A stretch of DNA of 64,000 nucleotides from Haematococcus lacustris (taxonomy: Eukaryota > Chlorophyta > Chlorophyceae > Chlamydomonadales > Haematococcaceae): NCBI GenBank assembly GCA_030144725.1, contig JASKMD010000025.1, positions 1,965,716 to 2,029,715 of the forward strand. The letters are read 5' to 3'. The position numbers and the translations under genes are program-made. The notes beneath the pieces are model-generated. The model was not told the DNA's origin. It saw only the letters and a list, made by a program, of their open reading frames with translations, and did not search any database. The number at the start of each line of letters is the position of its first letter. The stretch's first letter is position 1. Below, in pieces: positions 38,201 through 49,417 of the stretch.

Positions 38201-40029
38201 ACCTGCTTGCCACCGAGGTGGCCACAAGACTTGGGCCACGCCTGGTCCTCGATCAAAATGCCTGACATGGGCAGAAGGCGGTGTGACCAGGAAAGTGTGA
38301 CAGGAGTAACATGACCAGGATAGTGTGTCCAGGGTAGTGTGATCGAGACAAACCAGCCGGAACCAGTGGGAGCCATGTGAGAGAATGTGTGGTACACTTA
38401 GGTTTATGCAGTGCATGAGGATATCCACTGTTGAGGAGGGTGCAGAAGAGGTGCAGGGATGGCAGGTGGGCAGCAGGGATGCAGCATAGCACGTAACGCT
38501 CAAAACCAAACACCGAGGTTGATAGCTTGTTTTGTAACCTACAGGTGGGTAACGTCCAATAGCCGCGTCCAACATACAAAAACCCGATGGGCTACTGACT
38601 CCCATTGTAGCTTCGTAAGCATGGTATGATGTCGAAATAAATATCTCTGATCAATAAAGTTATTACTTTCCCCGTATTGTAAAAGGATGGAGTCATAAAG
38701 CATCATCGGTATCAATGGCTGCCAGGTGCTCCGCTGTCGTATCCAATGACATCCAACCGCATGGCCAGCCAGGCGAGTTGCTAGGATGCTGAGTGATAAA
38801 CATGAGCTTAGGCGTTCTGTGAAATGTAACAAATAATTTGGTTGGCAGGCGTGGGCAGAGCCAGGGGTATGACTCACCAGCAAAGCCAGCCTGGGCGTAG
38901 CCCTTAACAGTGCGCTGCACGTTCAAGGCGTTGCCGTACCCTGTGTCTCCGTCACCAATGACAGGGATGTGTGACGTGGCCTCATGGATGTTGCGGCCCT
39001 GCACCAACCAGCCCGGGCAGCACTGGTGCGGAGGGAGAGGGGGAGAGGAGGACAGACGCAGGAGCTAGGGGCAGCAGCAGGGGCAGCAGCAGGGCCAGCA
39101 GCGCGAGGGGCAGCAGGGGGGGGTGCAACAAGTGCAGCAGGACGTGGGAGGGGGCAGCAGGGTGGAGGCAGGAGGGGCAGCAGCAGGTGCTACCTGAAGG
39201 GGGGGCAGTAGGGGTGGTGCAAGGAGGTGTAAAAGGAAGCAGCAGGGGTAGCAGCACAGCATTGTGGTTGCTTATAGTGACTGCTGCTCGACAACTGTTG
39301 CAGCGACAGTGGCCTGGCTGCTGTACTTTTTGGTTGTTTTCCGGGATGGTCTTAGGCCTAAGTGCTCTTACTAGGTGTCCTCTCTTATTCTAATTTATAT
39401 CCCATATTTGTCCTCGCTCTGACCACCGCCGCCTATTCTGGTCGTCACTCACTCATTACCACTCATGCTCGTCGCTCACCGTGTCGACCATTTCAGAGTA
39501 GGTGATGAGGCCCGTGTCAGGGGCGCCCAGCCGCGCCCCAGCTGTCGCAAACCCCGACATGAAGGTGAAGGGGAAGCCTGGAGGCGGGGAGGGGCGCACC
39601 TTGTGGGACCAAGCCGCCTCGCTGCTGTGTGATGCACTACCATGTTGAACCCAGTGTGCTGGTCAGTGGGTTGCCGGCAGCAACTCACAGCAGCAGTACC
39701 ACATGCTGTGCTGTTTGTGTTTTGCAAGGGCTGTGGTATTCTGGTCGGCTATGCTGGTCGGGTGCGGTCTGACGCATGTGTGCTGACCACCACCTCGGGA
39801 AATACCTGATTTCTCAATCAGCCTCGCGCTCAACCCGTCATGGCAGCATGGACCCTGCGCGCACATCGGGACTGCGCATCGTCAAAGTTCCAAGGTTGCG
39901 TGTCGACGCGCCTCCTGTCACAGACACCTTCAGGATGCCTGGCTCTCTCAGAAGTTTACGCAGCTGTGTCGTTCGCGGATTGCCAGGCTCCGCGCGGCAC
40001 GCCACGCTCCCACGCGCATGTTGCAACAT
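32212..40029 (-). CDS. Isocitrate lyase/PEP mutase superfamily protein (3' exon not found)
   Basis: Eleven minus-strand exons join in phase to 475 codons: 40029-39928, 39854-39806, 39577-39480, 38998-38878, 38261-38150, 35194-35094, 34496-34405, 33962-33885, 33424-33287, 32998-32581 and 32327-32212. Landmarks: LRKLLREPGILK, CHDGLSARLIEKSG, FMSGFATAGARLGAPDTG, IGDGDTGYGNALNVQ (metal ligands), IEDQAWPKSCGHLGG (the K.CGH catalytic loop, Cys about 136), VVARTDAR, FIDALESEEE and MANMLEGGGKTPIL. This is the lyase/mutase fold of plant and algal carboxyvinyl-carboxyphosphonate phosphorylmutase-like or 2-methylisocitrate lyase-like proteins; the substrate is unclear. Exon 10 adds an unusual 100-residue Ser/Pro/Ala linker, and exon 11 (RTRFFLIKITEMATG) begins a C-terminal domain whose end is not seen. 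The N-terminus could be an organelle transit peptide. Confidence 0.88.
33147..33197. repeat. (CCCAGC)n short array
   Basis: About eight units in the intron between exons 9 and 10 of the ICL/PEPM-family gene; the same motif makes the larger array at 16626-16872. Confidence 0.9.
33436..33867. repeat. (GGGGT)n pentanucleotide array
   Basis: About 86 perfect units fill the intron 33425-33884 of the ICL/PEPM-family gene. The gene's transcript carries the ACCCC strand. Long His-Pro-Thr and Gly-Val-Trp frames here are artefacts. Confidence 0.98.
35196..37815. repeat. 2.6 kb compound array: GGCAGGGGGT, GGCAGGGCGT, GGCAG blocks
   Basis: Three blocks share phase: about 35200-36178 is a GGCAGGGGGT decamer (about 98 units), 36179-36660 a mixed zone of GGCAGGGCGT with GGCGT and GGCGG variants, and 36661-37815 pure GGCAG (about 230 pentamers, one irregular unit near 37543). 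The whole array lies in the intron 35195-38149 of the ICL/PEPM-family gene. Open frames of about 900 codons on both strands across it are repeat artefacts. Confidence 0.98.
38999..39260. repeat. GGCAGCAGCA-rich low-complexity sequence in intron
   Basis: Irregular GGGGCAGCAGCAGG units lie in the intron between exons 3 and 4 of the ICL/PEPM-family gene. No independent gene is supported. Confidence 0.6.
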
Positions 40030-40267
40030 TTTGCTGCGATGGTGTGTGGCTACGCTGGCAGTGGAATCAATGCAATTCGGCTGGCATCACGCAAGCCTGC
40101 ATGGCGTAGAAAACCAGCAAAAGTCGTTGTGCTCCGATGTGGGAATGTCTCCTCAATGTCTCCTCAGGGTCTCCCAACTCATGCTTTATTTTGGTGTAGC
40201 ATGAGGGCTGTGGGGTTCAGGAGTTGCATGGCAAAAATCAGCCACGTCATCCTGTATAGGTTCGGAT

Positions 40268-40815
40268 TCAGGTGTCCCCAACTAACTGAAAATGATAGGA
40301 AACCGACCCCTGGTAATCAAAACGACGCCGCGTCTCAGCCACGTGGTTTCTATTTTAGTTTCGCACATCACTGGATAGAAGACTCCGTTAGCTAAGCGGT
40401 GCAGCTTGTAACATAAAATATTGTGCACTGTGCTGAGTGCTATGGCGGCTCAAATCTTGACATTCAAATTCATGCCAGTTTTGCCCAACGATGGTCTTCC
40501 GACGCCGCCTGTACCAATGAAATGTTCGCGGAGCGAACCTGGCGGGCTGAAATGTGATTGTACTACTGGCTTGATGCCAGGCGCAGTTCGCTCATTGGTG
40601 CCGCTACTCACCACTGGAACAATCGATGGTGAGCAGCTGAGGTGTGTCCGCGCTCGCTTGCGCCGGCATGGACTCTGATGCAAGGATTAACGCGCCGCTT
40701 GCCAGTGGATGCGGAGTAATTCGCAGGTGCCAATGCAACAAACGCTACCGAAAGCGGTGCACTTTGTAGTGAGTACTTGCATGAAGATTACCAACCCCAT
40801 GTTGGGGACTCCTGA
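40268..40815. mobile_element. TIR element, short non-autonomous copy (548 bp)
   Basis: Begins TCAGGTGTCCCCAAC (40268) and ends GTTGGGGACTCCTGA (40815), a near-perfect inverted pair. Flanks TTCGGAT (40261-40267) and TTCGGAA (40816-40822) match in 6 of 7 positions. It contains only the left about 230 bp and right about 310 bp of the longer copies at 42473 and 49418, so it is an internal-deletion (MITE-like) derivative. It has no coding capacity. Confidence 0.92.
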
Positions 40816-40895
40816 TTCGGAAACTGAGGCGGCGGCAGTAGAGGCGGCGTTAGAGTTAAGTTGGGCTATAGCAATCGGGGTACAGACCCAGCTCT

Positions 40896-40989
40896 TCAGC
40901 CCCCTTGTCCCTCACATGGGCCTTCATTTGACCCAGACCACGAGGGACCACTAGGGATTAATAGCGGGACTACTCAAATGGTGTCAGTG
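40896..40989 (-). mobile_element. Fanzor element 3' end, severed by the insertion at 40990
   Basis: CAGCCCCCTTGTCCCTCAC (near 40898) through GCGGGACTAC matches the outer 3' end of the Fanzor copy at 7622-7710. The sequence resumes at 42221 after the inserted element, so this is the distal part of the Fanzor copy at 42345-44822. Confidence 0.85.
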
Positions 40990-42213
40990 TCAGGCGCTCC
41001 CAACTGTTTAAAAATGACAGGAAACCGACCCCTGGTAGTAGGACGGCTGTAACTCTGCACTCACTGCGCCAAATATTATGCTAGATGGTTCACAATGTAG
41101 CCAACCCAGCCAGCTACCTTTCACCCATCCAGAATAAATATACACTGAGTAGGCCGTGCACAACAAAGCGTCAAAGTTAGTGATTCAAATTTGAGCCGTA
41201 GCGGATCATGCAGTCATCGCTGCGACCGCCCGCGTCGCTTAGGCTGCTCAACATGAGCATGCGCGTCGGCGGCAACAGTCGGATCGAAAAGCGGTTGCAG
41301 CGATGTGGCACTGAGCCCACCTCCTCCCCATACCTAGAGGGCAATGCCACAGCTCGACCATTGGGACATACAACATGCTACTTACTAGGCTAAGCTCATC
41401 TAGGACATTGTAACAAACGCTCATACTCAGATAAGCCATAAGCTCACTTTGGTCTGTGACCCCCAACTCCCTTAGCCGATCTCAGGACCGGGGCCATGCA
41501 GTCAGACACACAACTCCACACCATGACCGAATCAGGACTCGGCTCCTCTGAGAGTTACACTCCCCTACATGCCATCCACCTGCGTGCAAAGTTTCATAGC
41601 TCAACTGCCACCCCACAGCCCCGTGGCCCTGATTCTGCTTGGAGAACATGATGTCACATTGAAGATGTCAAACTGATAGAGGCCTGGGCTGTTTAACGTG
41701 CGGTTTGTTTCAACAGATGCGCCAATGGGTATAGAACAAACATTCCATGGCCATTATGCTGTGGATGCAGCGGGTGCAACACAGTGGAGGACACAGTGGA
41801 GGATGGGGGGTGTAACCCAGTGATACCTTAGTGTGCGCCGACCCAACTGGTGTATACGGCGGAAGCGAGCATGGAGATATGTTTCAATCACCCCGTCTAG
41901 GCGCCCTGCACGCCCGGCAGGCATCGCGTTGGGTGTTGGCCGGACATTCCATTTGTGCACAACCAGCTCACTACGCTAGGTAGATGGAGTCACAGCGATG
42001 TGGCTCACCGGGCCAAGGAGACCCATATCGCCGCTGTGGTTTGTTCGCGGGCACATGTGGCAGTACGCGAGCAAAAACTTCAATGGCTTGCGTTGATGGT
42101 CAGATGACGCGCATTGACTTGCGGCTACCAATGTGATAAACGGTATTGAAAACGATGCACTATTGAGAGAGTACTTGCATGCATATTGCTAACCCCATGT
42201 TGGGAGCGCCTGA
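40990..42213. mobile_element. TIR element, 1.22 kb copy with perfect 7-bp target duplication
   Basis: Begins TCAGGCGCTCCCAAC and ends GTTGGGAGCGCCTGA, perfect inverted 15-mers. The target duplication GTCAGTG lies at 40983-40989 and 42214-42220. Subterminal sequence (GGAAACCGACCCCTGGTA) is shared with the other family members but the interior is different. The fragment at 1-221 is the same subtype. No convincing coding region is seen. It interrupts the 3' noncoding part of a Fanzor element. Confidence 0.95.
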
Positions 42214-42762
42214 GTCAGTGGGCTGTGTGGAATATACCCAATGCACATGGACATGGTGCATGAGTGCCTACCACCTAACTATTGCCTGACCGCGAAAGAT
42301 ATGGAGTAAATTTGGCATTAAAAACATGTGCTAGTTGTAAGCTGATGGCAGCTCAAGAAGGGGGCACACATTGCTGTGCCAAAGCATGCTGCTGCTGCTG
42401 CTGCGCCTTGGGTGGCTTGTCTTGCAGCCGCTTGTAGCCTATACCTGGGTACTCCTTGCCCTTGGCTGGCAGTCAGGCGACCCCAACTAACAAAAAATGG
42501 CTGGAAATGATAGGAAACCGACCCCTGGTAATCAAAACGACGCCGCGTCTCAGCCACGTGGTTTCTATTTATGATTCGCACATCCCTGAACAGAGGACTC
42601 TGTCAGCTATGCGGTGCAGCTTGTAACATTAAAAATTGTGCAGTGTGCTGAGTGCTAAGGCGGCTCAAATCTTGACATTCAAATGCATGCCAGTTTTGCT
42701 CATGCGGGCCTCGCCGCGACCGACCGCCGCGACCGACGTGGCCCAGTAGCCTCTGCAAACAG

Positions 42763-43641
42763 TCAGGGACAGTCGCCGCAGTCAAAACAATGCACGTGGC
42801 ACGCAAAACCGATGTAACGACGCCCCTCCACCCATGCTCGGAAGTATACAACGCTGCTGCATTGCTTGACCGCTTCGTGAGTAGTACCTACTACCTGGCC
42901 ACTCTGTAAGGCCACACAAGGTGTGTAGGCCAGTGCTACGTCACCTTGCTCGACTTGTTGGGTCCGGTCCCTCCCGCCCGCCCTCCGCTTGCGTGTCGAG
43001 CTGGTGTCCAGCTCCGCCCTGACCCCCTGCTGCTCAGCTGGAGGGGTGGGCAGCCCAGGGGCAGCACCAGCACCAGCTGCCTGCTGCTGCCAGGGGGGTG
43101 CAGCAGGAGGGGGGGGCAGGTCAGGGGCAGCACCAGCACCAGCTGCCTGCTGCTGCCAGGGGGGTGCAGCAGGAGGGGGGGGCAGCCCAGGGGCAGCACC
43201 AGCAGCAGCCGCCTGCTGCTGCCAGGGGGGTGCAGCACGAGGGGTGGGCAGCCCAGGGGCAGCACCAGCACCAGCTGCCTGCTGCTGCCAGGGGGGTGCA
43301 GCACGAGGGGGGGGCAGCCCAGGGGCAGCACCAGCACCAGCTGCCAGCTCCTGCCAGGGGGGTGCAGCAGGAGGGGGTAGCAGGTCAGGGGCGGCACCAG
43401 CACCAGCTGCCTGCTGCTGCCAGGGGGGTGCAGCAGGAGGGGTGGGGCAGGGGCTGGGAGGGGGTGGGAGGGGTGGGGCTAGGGGTGGGAGGGGGTGGGA
43501 GGGCGGGGCTGGGGCTGGGAGGGGGTGGGAGGGGGTGGGAGGGGTGGGGCTAGGGGTGGGAGGGGGTGGGAGGGCGGGGCTGGGGCTGGGAGGGGGTGGG
43601 AGGGGGTGGGGCGGGCTGCAAGGGTTCCGGTAGGCTAGTCA
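42763..43641 (-). CDS. Element-borne open frame: 22-residue repeats plus Cys-rich tail
   Basis: From the in-frame stop at 43639 down to TGA 42763-42765 there are about 290 codons without a stop. The first part is a G-rich-derived Pro tract. Then come about six 22-residue repeats (AAPPWQQQAAGAGAAPGLP type), a basic stretch (TRKRRAGGRDR), and YTPCVALQSGQVVGTTHEA, FRAWVEGRRYIGF and the end CHVHCFDCGDCP. No Met is seen, so a 5' exon or non-coding status are both possible. The C-terminal 75 residues are conserved, frame intact, in the copy at 49708-50136. I do not recognise the domain. Confidence 0.45.
43009..43440. repeat. 66-bp minisatellite (6-7 units)
   Basis: The segment AGCTGCCTGCTGCTGCCAGG recurs every 66 bp (43075, 43141, 43207, 43273 and so on). 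A period of 22 codons keeps every frame open. It is followed at 43441-43616 by a GGGAGGGGGTGGGA tract. Confidence 0.95.
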
Positions 43642-44822
43642 GCACTGCAAGGCAAAGTTAGGTCACGCCAACTTATGTTTCCACAAGCCTGGTGGATGGA
43701 ATGCTTTGCTTTCTTCTCCAACAGCTGCTTCGTTGGCTTAGGAACAAAGTTGACACGGCAAATTCTGGGAAGTCACAGTGGTCGGTTCACAATACGCCGG
43801 TTTGTGCAAGGGGGTCCCTTTTTTGTATAGCCGGCTAGGGAGAAACGAACATTATCGCACCTCGCTGCAATGTCGCGTGTCAACTTGCCCAACGACGGTC
43901 CTCCGACAACGCCTGCACCAATGAAAGGTTCGCGGACTGAGCCTGGCGGGCTAAACATTGCTTGTACTTCTGGCTCGATATCAAGCGCAGTTCTATCACT
44001 GATGCCGCTACTCACCACTAGAACAATCGGTTGTGAGCAGCTGAGGTGTGTCCGCGCTCGCTTGCGCCGGCATGGCCTCTAATGCAAGGATTAACGCGCC
44101 GCTTGCCAGTAAATGCGGAGTAATTCGCAGGTGCCAATGCAACAAACGCTACCGAAATCGGTGCACTGTGTAGCGAGTACTTGCATGAAGATTACCAATC
44201 CCATGTTGGGACATCCTGACTGGCAGAGCTGCCTGCTTTGGCCACCAGCATAGCTCCAGCGGGCGCCACCTGCTCTCCCCAGTGCGCTGCATATTCAGCG
44301 CTGCATTGCAGTCCCTGTTCAGCCACCTTCCTGGCTGTGGTGTTGGCTTTCCCTCGGCAGCCTTGCCCTTGCCCTTGCCTTTGCCCTTGGTGGGCTCGGT
44401 GGGCTCAGCTGCCTGCTCAGCCTTGGTGCGCTTGCTGCGCTTGGCTGGCGGGGGAGTGTTGGGCCCAGGCTCTGAGGCTGCTGGCTGTGTGGCTTCTTGG
44501 CTGCTGCGTGGGGCCTGTGGGGGCTTGCATGGTGCCACTACCGGGCACCACATCATGCCCCGCACTGGCTGGTCACGCTGCTGGCTCCAGGCTGGACGCA
44601 GCAGGTGCAGGTCCACCTGCCCTGCTGGGGGCTTCCAGCCTGAAGGCCTGGTGGGCTGCTCATGGTCCAGCTCCTCCTCACAGGGCTGCTAGCCGTTCAC
44701 TGCTGAGCTGACCAGGGTGGTGCGGTGCTCATCCACAAGCACCACCCTGCCCCGCAGCTGGTCTGTGCCCCTGGGCCTGCACACCACCTTGCAGCAAGCA
44801 CGCAACACCGCATCATCTTACC

Positions 44823-45711
44823 TGGCGCCGCTTCGTGTTCCAGCCATCGCTGCGATCCTGTCGTTGTTTTCCTTGAGACGAACGAGACGCTGCGATGGAA
44901 CCAACAGGAGCGACGGGTTATCATGCAGCGCGAAGCTCACGGCTAGCGACACGCAGTCGGCTAGGGATACGAACCTTTCAGTTTCGTTGCCGGGCCCTTC
45001 TTTTGCTTGGCGGTGCCCTTCCGCAACTTCTTAGCCATTGAGCGGTATACTTTGAGACGGGCGGTGGGGTATCCCAGCAACTTGGGTTTCCCGAGAGATT
45101 CATGGAGTGATGAAGCGATGACCCAGGCACGGGGCCGGCGTCTTGCCCTTAAACATCCCTTGATAGCTGATCACCAGCTCTTTGGCTTGTCAGCGCCAAC
45201 AAGAACAGGGCAGCCCAAAGCGCCACGCAACAGCCACTCAGCGTCAGCAACTAGCACACATGAGGTCCAAACAACAGGGTTCCCAACAATTGTCTGCCTT
45301 CATGCACGGGGGTCATCCTGATGCATGGGGGTATCGTCAGTCCTGGACATGCAAATATGAATGAGGACATAGGCGCTGGCCTGATATATGGTGCAGTATT
45401 TGGGGTGATTGTATGGGTTGTCTAGTCAGGCGGGCAGTAATGCAAGCCCACCCATGCTATGCCGTGCCATGACACCTCATGCCAAATGCCATATCATGCC
45501 ATGCCTTTGCCGTCTCCTTCTTGCTTTCTGCCCGCTTTCATTTCCCTCCAGGCCCTCTGGTCCGTTCCCAGCCCACCCCTGCCTGGTGAGGTCTGCGTAC
45601 CTTGCTCATGTGAGCAGTGCACGCCTTTGCAATGGCATGCAAGCGGAGCATGGGCGGCACGACAGTCTTCAAATCCAAGCATGTCGTAGTAGAGGGGATG
45701 GGCCACACCCT
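44823..45711. other. No supported gene
   Basis: This stretch lies between the truncated Fanzor copy and the stop of the disordered-protein gene. It contains CATGCCATG-type low-complexity sequence near 45460-45510. It should include the 3' UTR of the gene ending at 45712. Confidence 0.4.
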
Positions 45712-48700
45712 TCATCGCCGAGGAGCCCGCCCCATGTTTTCCGGACCCACTGCCTGGCTGGACACGCACTGTTCGTACAGGCCCTGCGCCGCTGTCAAAA
45801 TCTGTTGCAACCGCAAGTGGCTGCCCGCGCTTGGCCCGGAAGCAACCGCATCGCTGCTGCACTCGCTAATCAACCCCACCGAGCTGTCGCTGCCCACCAC
45901 GCAGCTTCGGTCAGCGCTGCTCCCAGTCGCGACCGACCAAGCATCTGCACCCAAGCCCGCGAGGTGCTCCAAGCCCGCACGCGCCGCTGCGCCTGCTGCT
46001 GTCTGGGATCCAAGCAACGGCTGGGCACCGGGCTCCTGAGGCAGCTGCTGCGTCGCAAACTGCCGGGCATTCGGCGCTTTCCCGACCGAGAGGTCGCTGG
46101 GGTTTGAGCCGATGTGGCCTGCTGTTTCGCCGTCGCTGGCCCCTTGCTGCTGTCGCGGTGCATGCTGTGTGGGTATGTCAGCACCACGGGTGTAGGGGCC
46201 AGGCCACAGGGTGGGTGTGGCTATGGTGTCAGTGCCAGACTGCATGCACCAGGCAGGCTGTGGAGCGTAGCCAGGGCTGCTGCTGAGCCCAGGAGCCTGT
46301 GGCTGGGCCCAGGAGCTCGGGCCAATCCTTGGGTCAGTGCTGGAACAAGCTGTGTAGCGGCTGCCCTGCCCAGGGTGCTGGCTGCTGGGAGTAGCACCTG
46401 AGGTCTGGCCCCTCACTGCCTCGCCAGCGGCCTGACCCAACTGAGGGGCGCCAGGAGCAGGGCCAAGGTCACAGGTAGCACCCACTGGGGCAGCGGTGGC
46501 AAGGCCTGGAGTGGGGCCCCTGCTGCTGGACGAAACCAGGCCAGGGGGTTGGGCATGGGTGGAAAGAGACGGCACAATGTCAGTGGGCTGGGCGAGGGTG
46601 GAGCGGGTGGAGCGGCGCTGGGCACGGGCCGCTTGGGCCAGAGCCAGCAGCAGGTCGTCATCCAGGTCGGAGGCAGCCAGAGCGCTGAGCAAGGCCTCCT
46701 TGGGACTCACCCCTGGCCCCTGCCCTGCCCTCTGCCTGCTGACGTCCCAGCCCTGAGGTCCTGCAGTGCCTGTCGCCCTCCGCCCAGTCCCTGCCCCTGC
46801 CTCCCCACCTGCTGCCGCCAGCAACCCTGGTGCAGACGTCGTCACCGGCTCTGCCGCGCCTCCCACCCCTCTCCCACCCTGCTGCCCAGCACCCAGCCGC
46901 CCTCCCTGTCCCCCTCCCTCCCCTCCTCTCCCCTGACCCCAGGTGCCCAGCTCTGGCAGCTCGTCCCCGCTCTCCTCCCCCTCCCCCCTGCCTGCCTCGC
47001 TGCCACAGGTAGCACCCACCAGAGAGTGGAACAAGCGGCGGGCGGGATGGGGGCTGCCTGGTGTGGCAATGCCACACATGCTAGGGGGTGCAGCAGCCTC
47101 CCTCCTGCCCAGCCAAGTCAGGGCGGGGGAGGCCGGGGAGGAGGGGCAGGGGGAGGGGACAGGCCAACGAGAAGAACTCATGTCACTGAAGTGCTGTAAG
47201 GAGGAGGGCAGGGCCGGCTCGCGCTCATTGCACTGCTCCTGCTGTTCCCCACAGCTGCCATGCCCCTGTGCATGCACCTGCTGCTGTCCCTGCTGCTGCT
47301 GCTGATCCAGCCCTCCCTGCTGCTGCTGCTGCTGCTCCCCCTGCTGCTCTCCCCGCTGCTGCTGATACCCTGCAGGGTGACGGCTGGCCTGGCTAGGCCC
47401 CCCAGTCCCTGCCACCTCCCCTTGCAGCCCCTGCCCCCCACCCCTGGCCCCCGTAGCCTGCATGCAGGCCAGCAGCAGTGCCACAGCCTCCTCCTCCTCC
47501 TCCCCCTCGTCAGGCAGCAGGCTGCCCGGTGTGCTTGGGACAGGGATGCAGGCGAGGGGGCTCAGCAGAGTTGGCAGGCCTGTGCCAGACCCAGGTAGTG
47601 CCGCAGGGCTCCTGGCCTGGGTGGAAGCCCCAGCCAGGTAGGGTGGACCAGGCCCGGAGCCTGACGCCATGAGTTGGGCCCCTGCCCCTGCCCTCACAGC
47701 TGCGCCCCCAGCTCCAGCCCCCAGCCCTGGGCTGGCTGCTGACACCTCAGGGCCACCTTGCCAGCGTGCCTCAGCTGCCCGTGCTTCAGTCCCTGCGCTG
47801 CCGCCAGGGCCCTCCCCCTCACCAGCCCCCCTTGCCCTGCGCCTGGCACCAGGGCCAGCAGCCTGGTCAGCCGCAGGCAAGGTGGGCCCCATGGGGTCAG
47901 GGTCCACTCCCACCAGGGCAGCAAAGTCATGGCACAGGGCTTTGGGCACGGCGAGGCCGCGAGGCGCAGGGGCGGCCCAGCCTGCGCCCTCCTGGCCCCT
48001 GAAGGCCTTGTAGGGCTGCGTGGCGGGTGTGGCCCGGTCCTCAGCGACTGACAAACCTCCCCGCCCCTCCCCCTGCTGCTGCCGCTGGTGTGCGCAGAGA
48101 GCTGCAATCGGGGGGCCCAGCCAGGCTCCTGGCCCACCCCTGCCTGGGCGCTCTGCTGCTGTGCCACCCACCGCTGCCCCTGCCACTCCAGTGGTCACGG
48201 GAGAGGCCTGGCCAGTGCACATGGTGGCTGGGAGCTGGCTGGGTGCTGCACTGCCTGCACGTGGCACATCCGCCTGCATCCAGCTGTCTACCCCTGCAGC
48301 TGCCTCCGCTGCTGCTGCAGCAATGGCTGCGGCCCTGAGGGCTGCACGAGGCTGCGCCTTAAGATGCTGCCACAGCTGCAATGCAGAAGCCATATCCTCC
48401 TCCTCCTCTTGCTCCTGTTGCTGCTGTGGTTGCACTGCCTCTTTGGCAATCCAGCCGGACCCCACCATCTGGTGGAGCGCCTGGGGGTTAGCAAAGCGGC
48501 AATTGAGGTGCGGTGAGCCTGGCCATGTCAGGGCACTGGACTCCTGCTGGTGCTGACTCTCTGGTGTGGGTGACGGCCAGGTGTGCTGCTCACTTTGTTT
48601 GTACAGGCTGGGTGACCGTCTCCCAGACCGCGCAGACCCAGCTGGACGAGAGCAGGACGCTGGGCGAGATGCCGTATGGGTCTTGTGCAGGGAGGGGTTG

Positions 48701-48993
48701 CGATTCGACTGCTGTGTTCCCGCACTGCGCGCCAGTGGCTCGCCATCACGGTTGGCATGCAAAACAACGGCTACCAGGTTCAGGGCTTGTTGGGCAACCT
48801 GGCGAAGGTCCTGCAATAGCCGCAATAGCCCAAATCAGCGAGTTGCATGACAGCAGGGAGCAAAAGAACAGCTCACCTGAACTTCGGCTTGCAGCTCTTG
48901 AATTGTAAGGGCGTCCTGCTGGGACTGCATACGTCGCCTCTCTAATGCTGCGGCTAACGCGGCTTGTTGTAGTCGTAGCTGCGCCTGCGACAT
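45712..48993 (-). CDS. Large disordered protein of unknown function (about 1071 aa)
   Basis: Exon 1 (48993-48877) encodes MSQAQLRLQQAALAAALERR followed by a Gln-rich helix. A GT-AG intron joins it in phase to a 3.1 kb open exon (48810-45712), giving a predicted N-terminal coiled coil that continues as DLRQVAQQALNLVAVV. The rest is Ala/Gly/Pro/Ser/Gln-rich with short acidic-helical islands (EEEEDMASALQLWQHL, EGEEEEEAVALLLACMQ, DLDDDLLLALAQAARAQRR) and a final helix (HLRLQQILTAAQGLYEQC). An open frame of 1033 codons in GC-rich DNA could arise partly by chance, but the exon 1 splice in phase and the spaced helical islands support coding. Introns within the long exon cannot be excluded. No family is recognised. 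Confidence 0.6.
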
Positions 48994-49410
48994 AAGCTGG
49001 GCCCATCAGGAGTGCCCACGAGTACCGCTGTTCGCCTTGCAGCGCCTAATGTGGATGGTGCTGGCATGGTTGTTTACAACAAAGGGTCCAAGGGCCTGCA
49101 GCATGATGGGCCCGGCGGCCTACCAGCTAGCTGACCTGTTGCATGCGCTGGTACACAGCCTTTGTGTCTTGATGCTGGTCCGCCCTTTCATTGATGACAC
49201 CATGCAGCTGCCTGCTACCACATTCATGAGCTCACATGAAACCCCTTGTGATGTTGGCTTGAAGGGCGATGGGCCCAGCAGCTCAACTGACTGAAGCGAG
49301 ATGGCTGAGCTGAAGTTGACATTAGGCACACTGTCAGTAGCATTTACAACAGCGATATTGCAGCCTGTGTTTGATTACAAGTCGTGCTCTACTTTGATGT
49401 TGCATGAAGG
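48994..49410. other. Unresolved region upstream of the disordered-protein gene
   Basis: A minus-strand frame at 49368-49120 (SVPNVNFSSAISLQSVELLG) looks protein-like and could be an exon belonging to the open frame beyond the transposon at 51026-51482. A plus-strand frame overlaps it. I cannot decide between them. Confidence 0.3.
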
Positions 49411-49417
49411 CTGTAGG

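Larger units (their letters stand above)
42473..44219. mobile_element. TIR element, 1.75 kb copy with 22-aa-repeat cassette
   Basis: Begins TCAGGCGACCCCAAC (42473) and ends GTTGGGACATCCTGA (44219). Target duplication CTGGCAG lies at 42466-42472 and 44220-44226, in the Fanzor coding sequence. Left about 500 bp and right about 600 bp match the 49418-51025 copy; the centre is a 66-bp minisatellite plus a G-rich tract. A minus-strand frame runs through both (next entry). Confidence 0.95.
42345..44822 (-). pseudogene. Fanzor copy split by a TIR element
   Basis: The upstream part (44822-44220) reads VLVDEHRTTLVSSAVNG, a TAG in place of Gln, then QPCEEELDHEQPTRPSGWKP, RGMMWCPVVAP, a Lys/Pro-rich linker, NRDCNAALNMQRTGESRWRP (RuvC-III) and LELCWWPKQAALP. 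There the element at 42473-44219 is inserted, and the tail (KGKEYPG region, poly-Gln) resumes at 42472-42345. The normal stop is lost (TAG reads CAA). Sequence upstream of about 44822 is unrelated, so the copy is 5'-truncated before RuvC-II. Its 3' noncoding end continues at 42344-42214 and 40989-40896. It preserves the Trp that is TGA in the 5361-6457 copy. Confidence 0.85.

Noticed and set aside
43009..43440. CRISPR-like array
   Set aside because: Units of 66 bp are contiguous with no spacers; it is a minisatellite in a eukaryotic transposon.
45409..46107. Plus-strand genes antisense to 45712-48993
   Set aside because: The plus-strand frames are short and mutually overlapping, without splice support; the minus-strand frame is 1033 codons with a phased upstream exon.
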